Source of the DNA: an uncultured Sphingomonadaceae bacterium
GTDB lineage: Bacteria > Pseudomonadota > Alphaproteobacteria > Sphingomonadales > Sphingomonadaceae
Assembly: GCA_947493955.1 (NCBI GenBank)
Contig: CANLSQ010000001.1
Span: 558,001 to 622,000, forward strand
DNA: 64,000 bases
Direction of reading: 5' to 3'
Under the pieces are notes generated by a model. That model was not told the DNA's origin. It worked only from the letters and a program-made list of their open reading frames with translations, and did not search any database. This document shows positions 1-9,997 of the stretch, piece by piece (position 1 is the stretch's first letter; the number at the start of each line of letters is the position of its first letter). A program made the translations under genes and the position numbers.

Positions 1-1755
1 CAGGCGGATGTTTTTTGGAGTGACTTCTACCAGTTCATCATTGTCGATGTAGGCAATTGCCTGTTCCAGCGTCATGATCTTTGGCGGGGTGAGGCGTACG
101 GCATCATCCTTTCCGGTTGAACGGAAGTTGGTTAGCTGTTTCGATTTCATCGGATTGACGTCGAGGTCGCCGGGTTTTGCATTTTCGCCGATGACCATGC
201 CTTCGTAGACAGGGGTCTGGCCGCCAATGAACAATATGCCGCGCTCTTCCAGTGCATTCAGCGCGTAGGACATGGCGGTACCGGTACCATTGGAAACCAG
301 CACACCGACAGGACGGCCTTCGATCACGCCTTTATATGGGCCGTATTTTTCGAACAGACGGTTCATCAGGCCGGTGCCGCGCGTGTCGGAAAGGAATTCG
401 CCATGATAACCGATCAGGCCGCGTGACGGCGCAGAGAAGGTCAGGCGGGTTTTGCCGCCGCCTGAGGGACGCTGTTCGGTCAGTTCGGCCTTGCGGCGTT
501 GCATTTTTGAGACAACGGTGCTGCTATGCTCGTCATCAACGTCAATAACCACAGTTTCATAGGGTTCCTGACGCTGACCATTTTCCTCACGATAGAGAAC
601 ACGCGGACGGGAGATGGAAAGTTCAAAGCCCTCGCGGCGCATGGTTTCAATTAGTACGCCAAGCTGCAATTCGCCGCGACCAGCAACTTCAAAGCTGTCT
701 TTCTCATCACTTTCGGTGATTTTGATCGCCACGTTGGATTCCGCTTCGCGCAACAGGCGGTCGCGGATGATGCGGCTTGTCACCTTGTCGCCTTCACGGC
801 CCGCCATAGGACTGTCGTTAACGGCAAAGTTCATCGACAGGGTTGGCGGATCAATGGGCTGTGCAGCAATGGGCTCGGTGACCGATGGATCACAGATGGT
901 ATTGGCAACTGTCGCTTCGGTCAGGCCAGCGAGCGAGATGATATCACCCGCTTTCGCGCTTTCTACAGGAACGCGTTCCAGCCCCCGGAACGCCATGATC
1001 TTGGTCGCGCGGCCGGTTTCAACAACATTGCCGTCCATATCAATCGCATGGATGGGAGCGTTCAGGTCAATCTTTCCGCTTTCCACTTTACCAGTCAGGA
1101 TGCGGCCGACAAAATTGTCGCGGTCGAGCAAGGTAACGAGAAATTTGAAATCAGCATCCGGGTCCACATCTGGTTCTGGCACGTGCTCGACAATTTTATC
1201 GAAAAGCGGCGCCAGGTCACCTTCACGTACCTCCGGTGTGTCGCCGGCATAGCCATTCCGGCCGCTGGCGAAGAGTGACGGGAAATCAAGCTGCTCGTCA
1301 TTGGCGTCGAGATTGACGAAGAGGTCGAATACTTCATCGAGCACTTCTTCCGCACGGCCATCAGGGCGGTCAATCTTGTTAACGACGACTATGGGTTTCA
1401 GGCCAAGTGCCAGCGCTTTGCCGGTTACGAACTTCGTCTGAGGCATGGCGCCTTCGGCGCTGTCGACCAGCAGAATAACGCCATCAACCATCGAAAGGAT
1501 GCGCTCCACCTCGCCGCCAAAGTCGGCGTGACCTGGCGTATCGACAATGTTGATACGCGTGCCTTTCCACTCGACACTGGTGCATTTGGCGAGAATCGTG
1601 ATGCCGCGCTCTTTTTCCAGATCGTTGCTGTCCATGGCGCGCTCTTCGACCCGTTCATTGTCGCGGAATGTGCCTGATTGGCGGAAAAGCTGGTCCACAA
1701 GGGTGGTTTTGCCGTGATCCACGTGCGCGATAATAGCAATATTGCGAAGAGACAT
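1..1755 (-). CDS. typA: Translational GTPase TypA/BipA (3' end cut by window edge)
   Basis: Ribosome-associated GTPase of the EF-G/LepA family, linked to ribosome assembly and stress or cold adaptation. The reading frame starts at the ATG at 1755-1753 and stays open to the window edge: 585 residues against the usual 605-610, so only about 20-25 C-terminal residues are missing. Visible motifs are the P-loop AHVDHGKT (residues 10-17), the switch I motif [13 protein letters not shown] and NKID, followed by the EF-G-like domains and the TypA-typical stretch [13 protein letters not shown]. The start matches the family consensus [17 protein letters not shown]. It is divergent from the glycosyltransferase gene, with about 205 bases between them. 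Identification is secure; nothing looks damaged apart from the truncation. Confidence 0.97.
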   Translation of the reverse strand, partial: MSLRNIAIIAHVDHGKTTLVDQLFRQSGTFRDNERVEERAMDSNDLEKERGITILAKCTSVEWKGTRINIVDTPGHADFGGEVERILSMVDGVILLVDSAEGAMPQTKFVTGKALALGLKPIVVVNKIDRPDGRAEEVLDEVFDLFVNLDANDEQLDFPSLFASGRNGYAGDTPEVREGDLAPLFDKIVEHVPEPDVDPDADFKFLVTLLDRDNFVGRILTGKVESGKIDLNAPIHAIDMDGNVVETGRATKIMAFRGLERVPVESAKAGDIISLAGLTEATVANTICDPSVTEPIAAQPIDPPTLSMNFAVNDSPMAGREGDKVTSRIIRDRLLREAESNVAIKITESDEKDSFEVAGRGELQLGVLIETMRREGFELSISRPRVLYREENGQRQEPYETVVIDVDDEHSSTVVSKMQRRKAELTEQRPSGGGKTRLTFSAPSRGLIGYHGEFLSDTRGTGLMNRLFEKYGPYKGVIEGRPVGVLVSNGTGTAMSYALNALEERGILFIGGQTPVYEGMVIGENAKPGDLDVNPMKSKQLTNFRSTGKDDAVRLTPPKIMTLEQAIAYIDNDELVEVTPKNIRL

Positions 1756-1960
1756 ATCAAATTCTGCCGTAAGAGAGGAAAGGGGGCTATTGTGCCGCGC
1801 CTTATATTGCGTGCGCCCTTAACCTGTTTCGTGCTGCGCCGCAACATCAGAAACCGGGTTTGATGAAGTCTATCGCCGCAGTACGAAAATAACAGGTGTC
1901 AATTCACCATCGACATATTAAATATGCCCAGCTTCCATCCACTTAAAATACAGATGGTAT

Positions 1961-2851
1961 ATGAAGGCTCAGTCCGAAACATTTTCTAGTTTGGCTTCTC
2001 CGATAGTTACTATCGTAATGCCTATCTATAATGGCGAGAAATATCTCGACGAAGCGATTAAGTCTGTAATTGAGCAAGATTATCCGAACTGGGAACTGAT
2101 TTGTATAGATGATGCTTCCACGGATCGTTCAGCCACTATCATAGAGCATTACGCCAAGGTTGATCCTCGGGTGTTGCATCGCACCAATAAACGTAATCTG
2201 GGTTTGCCAGCGACGCTTAACCGCGGCTTTGCTGAAGCTCGCGGGGATTTCCACAGCTGGACCAGTGACGACAACATCCTGCGACCCAATATGATTGCGA
2301 CGTTGATGAAAAATATGGAGAATGAGCCAGGCATGGACATTGCCTATGCGGGTTACAGCGTGATTGACGATGCAGAGACCATATTGCGTTATGTCTCTCC
2401 GCCGCCGATCAAACAGCGCTGGTTCGGCAACCCGGTGGGCGCTGCTTTTTTGTACCGTCGTCAGGTTACCGAAAAGCTGGGGGGATATGACGAACAGCTT
2501 TTTGGCGCCGAGGACTATGATTACTGGATGCGAGCCGCGCACCATTTTCAGATGGTACCGGTAGACACTGATCTTTACCTCTATCGTAGACATGATCGCA
2601 GTTTGACCGATCAAAGAAGTAAGGAAATTCGGCAATTGGTATCGAAAGTACTGCTGCGGGAACTGGACCATGTCGATGATAAAGCCCTGCGTGCAGAGGC
2701 GATGGTTCAGCGCATATTGTCCGACTGGTATTATTTTGATTTGAAACTGCTGGGAAGGGCTTTCGCAAGCCATCCTTCGACTGTGTTCAAAGCCTCGCCC
2801 AAACTGGCAGTGGATCTGGCGCGGGCTATCTGGCACCGAATTCGATCCTAG
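1961..2851 (+). CDS. Family 2 glycosyltransferase
   Basis: A GT-A fold glycosyltransferase of 296 residues, presumably transferring a sugar from a nucleotide-sugar donor to a surface polysaccharide or lipid. It opens with the family 2 signature VTIVMPIYNGEKYLDEAI (about residues 17-34), followed by DDASTDRS near residue 51. A metal-binding-type SDD at about 101-103 and an acidic GAEDYDYWMRA motif near 182-192, the usual catalytic-base region, complete the fold. There is no membrane segment, so it probably acts on the cytosolic face of the membrane. It stands alone between divergent typA and the downstream transporter; the upstream region is AT-rich. Donor and acceptor cannot be told from the sequence. 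Confidence 0.88.
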   Translation: MKAQSETFSSLASPIVTIVMPIYNGEKYLDEAIKSVIEQDYPNWELICIDDASTDRSATIIEHYAKVDPRVLHRTNKRNLGLPATLNRGFAEARGDFHSWTSDDNILRPNMIATLMKNMENEPGMDIAYAGYSVIDDAETILRYVSPPPIKQRWFGNPVGAAFLYRRQVTEKLGGYDEQLFGAEDYDYWMRAAHHFQMVPVDTDLYLYRRHDRSLTDQRSKEIRQLVSKVLLRELDHVDDKALRAEAMVQRILSDWYYFDLKLLGRAFASHPSTVFKASPKLAVDLARAIWHRIRS

Positions 2852-2930
2852 CCCAAACTTCCGGCCATATCCCGAACGCTTATTTTGTGGGCTTGCTTCA
2901 GATGCGGCACTGGCGCATTGGCTTTGTGCA

Positions 2931-3890
2931 ATGCAGACCATTAGACTGATTTTGATAGACAAATTTATCTGGTTGCTCGGGGGCTCCGTCCTTCTGGCGA
3001 CCGTGTTTCCCGTAACAGGAGATGCCGAACCTGTTGCCGCCTTTGCGGTTTCGGCGGGGATTTTCTGGATATTTCTGCTTCACGGAATCCGCCTGGACCG
3101 GCAGGAAGTGGTGGCCGGCTTTCGCAATTGGCGCCTGCAATCAGCCGTATTCGGGTTTGTTTTCGGCGCAATGGTGCTCGCTGGTCTTACATTATCCTGG
3201 GTTTTGGATGGTTACATCGCGCCGATGATAGCGGTTGGTTTTCTGTACCTTGGTTGCTTGCCGTCCACCATCCAATCTGCAGCAAGCTACACAGCTATTG
3301 CCAAAGGTAATGTGGGGGCATCTGTGGTTGCGGCGGCGACAGTCAATCTGTCATCGATCATTATCACACCGGTCTTTTTTGCGCTGTTGGCGAAATCTGT
3401 TGGCATCGTTATCACCGGCGCTTCTTTCGTGAAAATCATGACGATGCTGTTGCTGCCATTTGTCATTGGGCAGTTAATTCAGAGCTGGGCGCGGCCATTG
3501 GCGGCACGCCATGGCAATATTGTAGGGTGGTCAGATAAGCTTGCCATCAGCTTGGCCGTATATGTTGCCTTCTCGGGCGCTGTCGCAGCGGGAATCTGGC
3601 AGCAAGTGCCCGGTGATCAGTTTCTGATTGTCGCCGCCGCAATTGCCGTGCTGCTGGTCTTTGCATTTGGCGGCGCCTGGTTGCTGGGCGGAACTGCAGA
3701 TTTTGCCATAAATGACCGCAAGGCCTTGTTATTCGGTGGAGCGCAAAAAAGCATAGCTGTCGGCGCCCCACTGGCGGCGATATTATTCCCCGCCGAAGCC
3801 GCAGGTCTATTGCTTATACCTCTGCTATTCTATCATCTGTCCAGCTTGGTGCTATCCGCCCCTCTCGCAGTAAGGCTGTCTAAGCTCTAA
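2931..3890 (+). CDS. Bile acid:sodium symporter family transporter (SBF-like, YfeH type)
   Basis: A 319-residue, highly hydrophobic inner-membrane protein with roughly nine or ten transmembrane segments, matching the SBF-like branch of the BASS superfamily (YfeH type). Features seen are the early segment LGCLPSTIQSA, the polar-interrupted helix near ANVNLSSIIITPVFFALL-like sequence in the middle, and a C-terminal FGGAQKSIAVGAPLAAILFP segment typical of the second crossover helix. BASS proteins are usually sodium-coupled importers of organic anions; the substrate here is unknown. It follows the glycosyltransferase by 79 bases on the same strand and ends head-on against the ABC permease gene, with 11 bases between the stop codons. 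Confidence 0.85.
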   Translation: MQTIRLILIDKFIWLLGGSVLLATVFPVTGDAEPVAAFAVSAGIFWIFLLHGIRLDRQEVVAGFRNWRLQSAVFGFVFGAMVLAGLTLSWVLDGYIAPMIAVGFLYLGCLPSTIQSAASYTAIAKGNVGASVVAAATVNLSSIIITPVFFALLAKSVGIVITGASFVKIMTMLLLPFVIGQLIQSWARPLAARHGNIVGWSDKLAISLAVYVAFSGAVAAGIWQQVPGDQFLIVAAAIAVLLVFAFGGAWLLGGTADFAINDRKALLFGGAQKSIAVGAPLAAILFPAEAAGLLLIPLLFYHLSSLVLSAPLAVRLSKL

Positions 3891-3901
3891 AATTCGAAAT
3901 C

Positions 3902-6409
3902 CTAAAGTTCGCGCAGTGCCCGTGCTGGTTTGGCGGACAGGACCGGGATGGAACCCAACAGGCCGATGCCCAGAGTCACGACAGCGCCGAGGCCCAACGT
4001 CACCATCACCACGCTCCAGTCAGGTTGCCAGGTAAACTCAAAAATTTGCGTGATAACAAACCAGCCGGCGAGTAGACCCAGACCCAAGGCAACAGCAGAG
4101 AGCAGCAAGGCGAGCACCGCATATTCAATCGCCTGTGCTGACAATATCTGCGACCGCGTTGCGCCGAGGAGTTTGAGGATAACACTGTCATATACCCGCG
4201 ACTGACGGGAGGCTGCGATAGCGCCGATAAGCACCGCTATGCCCGAGAAAATTGCTATCGAGGCTGCCGAGGCAATAGCGGTTGCCATCTGGTCCAGTAT
4301 CGTGCCGATCTGCGATGCGATCTCTTTCACCTTGACCATTGATATGGACGGAAACTCGCGCGGCAATGACCCCAGCAGGCTGTTTTCCCTGGTTTCATCA
4401 AGTTGAATCGTGGCAGCAACATTATGCGGCGTATTGGCCAGCACGTTAGGCGGGAAAACCAGCACATAGTTAAAGCCGAAATTTTGCCAGTTAATCCTGC
4501 GCAGTGAAGCGACGGTAGATTTAATCTCAACGCCCAATAGGCTAACGGTCAGGCTGTCACCAACTTTCAATCCCAACGCCGTCGCCTGTTCCTCGTCAAC
4601 CGATACGAGAGGTGGCCCATCATAATCCGCAGGCCACCATTCACCGGCGGCGATTTCACTGCCTTCCGGAAGTTCTCCGCTATAGGTCAAGCCGCGGTCT
4701 CCGCGCAGAACCCAGGCACCTTCCGGTATCTCATCCAGCTCGGCAACGACTTGTCCGCCATATTCGGTAATGATGCCGCGCAGTGTTGGAACGATATTGA
4801 TTTCAGCTTCAGGCGCATCTGCGGTTACCTGGTTCTTGAATTCATCAGCGCGTTCTACAGGAATATCGAGGACAAAGAAATTCGGTGCCTGCTGCGGAAC
4901 ACTGAACCTGATTTCGTTTGTCAAACTGGTTTGGATCGCGGCAAGTGTGGCAAAGAGTGTCAGACCCAGACCCAATGCAACAACAAGCTGTCCTGTCTGT
5001 GCGCCAGGCCGGTGAAGGTTTGTAAGGGCCAGTCTCAGCAGCGGTTGTTTGGGGCGCGGCGATTTGCTTGCGAGCCAGCGGATCAAGATACCAAGTAGGC
5101 TAAGCAGCAACAATATGCCCAGCGCTGCGCCTATGAATGCGAGTGAGAAAATCGGCTCCCGTCCGGTCCCGACAGCCAGCGCGACGATCGCAGCGACCGC
5201 CAGCGTGACGGCGACCCAAGTCGGTTTGTCAATTTCCCGCCATGATCGACTTTCCCCGCGAAACAATCCAGCCGCCGGAATAAGTTTGGCTCGTGAGAGC
5301 GGGGGTAGGGCAAATATTACGGCGATGAGCAAGCCATAGGCGGCACTGACGATGAGGGGCAGTGGATAGAGCGCGAATTCGGGTCTGATCGGCAGGACAT
5401 CGCCAGCGACCTGAATAATGGCCAGTGGCGCAATAGCCCCGACAAACAACCCGGCCAGTATCGCAACCAAAGCGACGGCCAGAATCTGGAACATGTAGAT
5501 ACGAAACACCATCGCACTGTCCGCGCCCAATATCTTGAGCGTCGCGATAGCACTTTGTTTGCCGCGCAGGTAAGAGGCGACACCGTTGCCGACGCCAATG
5601 CCGGCAATTACCAGTGATGCCAAGCCAACCAGCGTCAGAAACTGGCCCATACGTTCGATGAAACGCCGTGTGCTGGGAGCGCCGTTGTCACGGGTTTTTA
5701 CCTCCCAAGCGGCGTTCTTATATTGTTTCTCCAGCTCGTCTCCAAGTTCGGCCGGATCGACAGTCGCTGGCAGCTTCAGGCGATATTTGCTCTGAAACAG
5801 ACTGCCCGGTTGTATCAGGTTGGTGGCGCGCAAGCCTTCGAGCGATGTGATCGCTACCGGACCGAGTGACAGACCTTCACTCAGTCTGTCGGGTTCGTCA
5901 CCAATGACTCCCGTAACCGTAAAAGCTGCTTCGCCAAATTCGATTTTGTCGCCAAGACTTAGCGACAATCGCTGTATCAGGGCGGGGGTAACATAAATAT
6001 CGGTTGGGCCGAGTGGCGGCGCATTGGTGCCGTCTTCCAATATGAAATCGCCATAAAGAGGGTAGGGGGCATCGACACCTTTTAACTCTACCAGTTGCGT
6101 GTCGCTGCCATCTGGCAAGCGCGCCATGGCCTGCATGCGCAGAGTTTCGGACAGTTCACCCGTCTCTTTTAGAGTATCCAATTCTGCTGCTGACGCTTCG
6201 CGCTGCGCGACCGATATTTCCAGATCGCCACCTAAAATGGCTTGTCCGCGATTGGCCAGTTCATCCGTGATCGCGCTCGTCAGACTGCCAATGGCTGCCA
6301 GTGTGGCGACACCCAGAAACAGACAAACGATTAGCAGGCGCAGGCCAACGAAGCGACCGCGTAAGTCACGCCGGGCAATGGTCCATGCTTTGGAAAGGCT
6401 GGCACTCAT
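3902..6409 (-). CDS. ABC transporter permease, FtsX-like (YbbP type)
   Basis: Large 835-residue FtsX-family permease of the YbbA/YbbP (LolE-like) group. It has an N-terminal membrane segment (about 20-44), a large periplasmic MacB-type core region, a first FtsX domain (about 255-380), a central pair of hydrophobic stretches (about 395-500), a second periplasmic region and a C-terminal FtsX domain (about 720-835). Its ATG overlaps the stop of the ATPase gene as ATGA (6406-6409), so the two are translationally coupled. The adjacent divergent tesA-like lipase gene is the same partner found beside ybbA-ybbP in other Proteobacteria, which suggests a role in lipid or envelope-component handling. 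The substrate is not established. Confidence 0.92.
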   Translation of the reverse strand: MSASLSKAWTIARRDLRGRFVGLRLLIVCLFLGVATLAAIGSLTSAITDELANRGQAILGGDLEISVAQREASAAELDTLKETGELSETLRMQAMARLPDGSDTQLVELKGVDAPYPLYGDFILEDGTNAPPLGPTDIYVTPALIQRLSLSLGDKIEFGEAAFTVTGVIGDEPDRLSEGLSLGPVAITSLEGLRATNLIQPGSLFQSKYRLKLPATVDPAELGDELEKQYKNAAWEVKTRDNGAPSTRRFIERMGQFLTLVGLASLVIAGIGVGNGVASYLRGKQSAIATLKILGADSAMVFRIYMFQILAVALVAILAGLFVGAIAPLAIIQVAGDVLPIRPEFALYPLPLIVSAAYGLLIAVIFALPPLSRAKLIPAAGLFRGESRSWREIDKPTWVAVTLAVAAIVALAVGTGREPIFSLAFIGAALGILLLLSLLGILIRWLASKSPRPKQPLLRLALTNLHRPGAQTGQLVVALGLGLTLFATLAAIQTSLTNEIRFSVPQQAPNFFVLDIPVERADEFKNQVTADAPEAEINIVPTLRGIITEYGGQVVAELDEIPEGAWVLRGDRGLTYSGELPEGSEIAAGEWWPADYDGPPLVSVDEEQATALGLKVGDSLTVSLLGVEIKSTVASLRRINWQNFGFNYVLVFPPNVLANTPHNVAATIQLDETRENSLLGSLPREFPSISMVKVKEIASQIGTILDQMATAIASAASIAIFSGIAVLIGAIAASRQSRVYDSVILKLLGATRSQILSAQAIEYAVLALLLSAVALGLGLLAGWFVITQIFEFTWQPDWSVVMVTLGLGAVVTLGIGLLGSIPVLSAKPARALREL

Positions 6410-7146
6410 GACTTGGCAGACTTTTCTGCACTGTCTTTCTCGATCATACCGTCACGCAGTTCGATGATGCGGTCGCAGCGCTTGGCGAGTTCCGGATCAT
6501 GGGTGATCATCAGCAATGTCGCGTCGCTGGCTTTCTGACGCTCAAACAAAAGCTCGATAATGATTTCACCAGTTGCCCCATCGAGATTGCCAGTCGGTTC
6601 ATCGGCAAAAATAATGGAGGGGCGTGAAGCCATAGCGCGCGCAATTGCAACACGTTGTTGCTCGCCGCCCGATAACTGAGTGGGATAGTGGCCGAGCCGG
6701 TCGCCAAGCCCAACCGCCTCTAGCTCACTCGCTGCAATCGCAAAGGGATCTTCCTGACCATCAAGCTCTAGCGGCACTGCTACATTTTCCAGTGCGCTCA
6801 TCGTGGGCAGCAAGTGGAAGGCTTGCAAAACAATGCCGACCCGCCCGCGCCGTGCAATGGCAAGTTCATCTTCGTTCATTTTGCCAAAATCTGCTCCCGC
6901 GATATTCACTGTACCGCCAGTGGCGCGCTCAAGGCCTGACAAGATCGCCATTAGAGACGATTTTCCGGATCCGGATGGGCCCAGCAAGGCAACGGTGGTG
7001 CCGGAATCGATCGACAGATCAATCCCTTTCAAAATATTCACCCTTGCGTCGCCTTCTCCCAAAGAGAGGGTGACTTTTTGCGCATCAATGGCAATATGAG
7101 ACTTGGATTTAGCGGCGTCGCTGGTTGCGGCGGTTTTTTGTAACAT
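6406..7146 (-). CDS. ABC transporter ATP-binding protein (YbbA type)
   Basis: Cytoplasmic ATPase subunit (246 residues from the chosen start) that powers the FtsX-like permease encoded immediately downstream. It shows Walker [10 protein letters not shown], the signature [14 protein letters not shown], Walker [13 protein letters not shown] and the switch histidine in MITHD. The reading frame extends further upstream, but that extension is the antisense of the lipase gene and has no family character, so the ATG at 7146 (protein beginning [10 protein letters not shown]) is preferred. No clear Shine-Dalgarno sequence precedes it. The start lies only 18 bases from the lipase ATG on the other strand. 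Confidence 0.93.
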   Translation of the reverse strand: MLQKTAATSDAAKSKSHIAIDAQKVTLSLGEGDARVNILKGIDLSIDSGTTVALLGPSGSGKSSLMAILSGLERATGGTVNIAGADFGKMNEDELAIARRGRVGIVLQAFHLLPTMSALENVAVPLELDGQEDPFAIAASELEAVGLGDRLGHYPTQLSGGEQQRVAIARAMASRPSIIFADEPTGNLDGATGEIIIELLFERQKASDATLLMITHDPELAKRCDRIIELRDGMIEKDSAEKSAKS

Positions 7147-7164
7147 GGTGGGAAGGTGTATCCG

Positions 7165-7869
7165 ATGTTGAACAGGTTTATGACATATGGGTTTTGCTTT
7201 GCAATTCTTCAACTTCTGATTGCTTGTGGCCCGGCAGCGGAGGAAAATTCCGCACCAGTTCAGCAGCAGCAAGTGGTTAGCGATAGCTCTGAAGCTCCTG
7301 CGGCGGAAGCAGAAACACTTATCGTGGCTTTCGGTGACAGCCTTTATGCAGGCTATGGTTTGGCACCGGATGAAGGTTTTGCACCAGAGCTGCAAAAAGC
7401 TCTTAATGACGCTGGTCAGGACGTGAAAGTTCACAATGCCGGCGTTTCAGGCGACACATCGGCGGCCGGCCTGCGGCGAATGGATTTTGTGCTCGATAGC
7501 CTGTCCAGAAAACCGGACCTCGTTTTGCTTGGCCTTGGCGGTAACGACTTATTGCGTGGACTGAAACCTTTGGAGACACGGGCCAATATGGAAGCGATGG
7601 TTCAAAAGCTTGCTGATCGGGAAATCCCCGTGATGCTGACGGGTATGTTGGCTCCGCCCAATCTCGGTAAGGAATTTAGCGATCAATTTAATGTTATATA
7701 TCCTGCGCTTGCGAAGAAATATGAAGCCAGCCTCTATCCTTTTTTCATGGACGGCGTGGTCGGTCGGGCTGATTTGATCTTGCCCGATGGCATTCATCCG
7801 AATGCTGAAGGCATAGATGTGATCGTCGAGCGGATAGCACCCGACGTTGAAAAAGCGCTGCAGGGATAA
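7165..7869 (+). CDS. SGNH-family arylesterase/lysophospholipase lipoprotein (TesA-like)
   Basis: Secreted serine esterase of the SGNH/GDSL family, expected to cleave lysophospholipids, thioesters or aryl esters in the periplasm. The four blocks are present: GDSLYAGYGL, the GVSGDTSAAG glycine block, GLGGNDLL (GxND) and LPDGIHPNAEG (DxxH). The N-terminus is a lipoprotein signal with the lipobox LLIAC, followed by a Ser/Pro/Gln-rich linker, so it is probably membrane-anchored. I chose the ATG at 7165 because GGGAAGG lies eight bases upstream; a GTG at 7156 is in frame but too close to that site. It is divergent from the YbbA-type ATPase gene, a pairing conserved in other Proteobacteria. Confidence 0.92.
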   Translation: MLNRFMTYGFCFAILQLLIACGPAAEENSAPVQQQQVVSDSSEAPAAEAETLIVAFGDSLYAGYGLAPDEGFAPELQKALNDAGQDVKVHNAGVSGDTSAAGLRRMDFVLDSLSRKPDLVLLGLGGNDLLRGLKPLETRANMEAMVQKLADREIPVMLTGMLAPPNLGKEFSDQFNVIYPALAKKYEASLYPFFMDGVVGRADLILPDGIHPNAEGIDVIVERIAPDVEKALQG

Positions 7870-7931
7870 CAGCCCACATCTCGGTCAAGCCGTTGGAAAC
7901 ACTGGAGGCACTAAGCGCAATTCCCCGTTAA

Positions 7932-7953
7932 CTGTATTATTTTTATAATACAG
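7932..7953. repeat. Perfect AT-rich inverted repeat upstream of telA-like gene
   Basis: Nine-base arms CTGTATTAT and ATAATACAG flank a TTTT loop, between the lipase gene and the telA-like gene. It is not GC-rich and has no following T-run, so it is a poor intrinsic terminator. It lies about 70-105 bases before the telA-like starts and could be an operator, but no regulator is identified. Confidence 0.4.
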
Positions 7954-8023
7954 CGTGGAAACGCTTGAAAAGTGGTGCATTTGCATCCATTTATGATGGG
8001 AGCGCTGCACTAGAGACAGCTAT

Positions 8024-9244
8024 ATGGAGACTGAGCCAATGGCGACCGAGACGATTACCGCAACCGAAGACCTGACCCTGACCCCGCCTGATCCGGTTGT
8101 AGCCGTGTCACCAACAAAGGCAGCCGGGCTGGTGCCGGTGGGTGATGAAGTAAAGTCAAAACTGGAAGAGAAAGTAGACAGTTTTATCGACGACCTCGTT
8201 GCGGAAGATGAAAACAGCCCGGAATTTGGCAAGAAAGTTGACCAGATCACCAATATGGGCCGCAAGGAGATTGCCGATGCGGCGGGCCAATCCAACCGCT
8301 TTCTGGATCGGCCCATCCGTACCATGGATGAAGAGTCGGGCATTGGCGCTGACCTGACGGAACTCCGCCGGACCGTGGAAGACCTTGATCCTGGTAAACG
8401 CGGTAACTTATTGGCACCGCGCAAGCTATTTGGGATCATTCCTTTCGGTTCCAAGCTACGCAACTATTTTGATGGCTATAAGAGTGCGCAAGGTCATATC
8501 TCCTCTATTCTCTCTCGCTTGCAGGGTGGCAAAGACGAACTGCTGATGGATAATGCTGCGATTGATGTGGAGCGCAAAAATCTGTGGGCGGCGATGGGCC
8601 GGCTCGAGCAGATGATCCATGTGTCTAAAGTCATGGATCAGCGGCTGGAAGACAAAGCGGCCGAATTGGATGCTACTGATCCTGCAAAGGCTAAAGCGAT
8701 CCGGGAAAGTGCGCTTTTCTATGTGCGTCAGCGGACTCAGGATTTGCTGACCCAGATGGCCGTCACTGTGCAAGGTTATCTGGCGCTCGATCTGGTGAAG
8801 AAAAACAATGTCGAATTGGTCAAAGGTGTGGACCGCGCCAGCACCACAACCGTTAGCGCGCTGCGTACCGGCGTTACGGTCGCTCAGGCACTCACCAATC
8901 AGAAGCTGGTACTCGACCAGATTACCTCGCTAAATACGACGACAGCGGGTATTATAGATAGCACCGGCGATATGCTGAAAAACCAGACGGCACAGATACA
9001 CGAGCAAGCAGCATCCGCGACCATTCCGCTCGAGACGCTGCAACGCGCTTTCCAGAATGTTTATGATACGATGGACAATATCGACACTTTCAAGATCAAG
9101 GCGCTGGAAAATATGAAAACCACCGTCAACAGCCTGTCAGGAGAAATTGAGAAGTCAAAGGGCTATATCGCCCGCGCCGAGGGGCAGGATAAAGCCGCTC
9201 TCGAAGCGCCTTCCGAAAACCCGCTGAGCGCGCTTGAGGAATAA
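8024..9244 (+). CDS. TelA/KlaA-family toxic anion resistance protein
   Basis: Cytosolic, mostly alpha-helical 406-residue protein of the TelA family, named for tellurite resistance on plasmids and generally tied to envelope stress. After an acidic, low-complexity start it has family stretches such as LGIIPFGSKLRNYFDGYKSAQ-like sequence (about 145-165), a helical region with ERKNLWAAMGRLEQMI, and a C-terminal half rich in NNVELVKGVDRA-type coiled coil. Two starts are possible: the ATG at 8024, or the ATG at 8039, which has GGAG nine bases upstream and may be the better one. Five bases separate its stop from the next gene, which looks like the XpaC-type partner often encoded with TelA. The substrate or stress is not visible. 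Confidence 0.9.
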   Translation: METEPMATETITATEDLTLTPPDPVVAVSPTKAAGLVPVGDEVKSKLEEKVDSFIDDLVAEDENSPEFGKKVDQITNMGRKEIADAAGQSNRFLDRPIRTMDEESGIGADLTELRRTVEDLDPGKRGNLLAPRKLFGIIPFGSKLRNYFDGYKSAQGHISSILSRLQGGKDELLMDNAAIDVERKNLWAAMGRLEQMIHVSKVMDQRLEDKAAELDATDPAKAKAIRESALFYVRQRTQDLLTQMAVTVQGYLALDLVKKNNVELVKGVDRASTTTVSALRTGVTVAQALTNQKLVLDQITSLNTTTAGIIDSTGDMLKNQTAQIHEQAASATIPLETLQRAFQNVYDTMDNIDTFKIKALENMKTTVNSLSGEIEKSKGYIARAEGQDKAALEAPSENPLSALEE

Positions 9245-9249
9245 GGCGT

Positions 9250-9963
9250 ATGAGCGAAAGCAATCAGCAAATTTACGACAATGCCGCGAATTATTATCGC
9301 AGTTATAAATTTGCGGAATCAATTGGTGAGCGGTCGAGAGGCCTGAAACGTGGCTATTTTCGAAAAAAACTTGCACGGGCCGCTATGGTCACGGCCGGTG
9401 TGCTTGTCGGCGCCAGTGTTGTCGGCGGGATATTGAACGGTATCGGTTTTTGGGGCGTTATGATTTCGGCTGGGCTGATTGCAGGCGGTATCTGGGCAGC
9501 GATGAAATTTCCCAAGATGAAAATCCCGACGCCCGACACTCTGGTGCAGTCTGATTTGAAAACGCTGGCAGGGAAAACCGAGATATGGCTGGAATCACAG
9601 CGGCCTCTATTGCCTCCGCCAGCAGTGAAGATTGTCAATGATATCGGTACGCAGCTCGACATGCTGTCGCCGCAGCTGCAAAAGCTCGATGAAGCGGAAC
9701 CGGCCGCTTATGAAGTGCGTAAGCTGATGGGGGAGCATCTGCCAGAACTGATCTCGGGCTATCGCGCTATACCAGCGTCCATGCGCAAGAAGAGCAACGA
9801 TTCCGGAAAATCACCGGATGAACAGCTGGTCAGTGGTCTTTCGTTGATCGAAAAAGAAATTTCCGGTGTCACGCAACAGATAGCGAAGGGTGACATCGAT
9901 AATCTATCGATCCGGGGCCGCTATCTGGAATTGAAATATGACAAGACCGGGGAAGCGCAATAG
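9250..9963 (+). CDS. Putative XpaC-like membrane protein, TelA partner
   Basis: A 237-residue protein with two closely spaced glycine-rich transmembrane segments (about residues 43-88) and a soluble helical C-terminal part with heptad-like spacing (about 100-230). It begins five bases after the telA-like gene, with AAGG seven bases before its ATG, so the two are clearly co-transcribed. This layout and partner match XpaC-type proteins (the '5-bromo-4-chloroindolyl phosphate hydrolysis' family) that accompany TelA in other bacteria; I infer the relationship from size, topology and context, not from a catalytic motif. It probably anchors or cooperates with the TelA-like protein at the inner membrane. 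Confidence 0.65.
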   Translation: MSESNQQIYDNAANYYRSYKFAESIGERSRGLKRGYFRKKLARAAMVTAGVLVGASVVGGILNGIGFWGVMISAGLIAGGIWAAMKFPKMKIPTPDTLVQSDLKTLAGKTEIWLESQRPLLPPPAVKIVNDIGTQLDMLSPQLQKLDEAEPAAYEVRKLMGEHLPELISGYRAIPASMRKKSNDSGKSPDEQLVSGLSLIEKEISGVTQQIAKGDIDNLSIRGRYLELKYDKTGEAQ

Positions 9964-9997
9964 CTCTTGTAAGATGTGCTGATCAGTTCTCGACGTG

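Noticed and set aside
614-1252. Plus-strand open frame inside typA
   Set aside because: Antisense to a clearly conserved GTPase gene; serine/arginine-rich product without family character.
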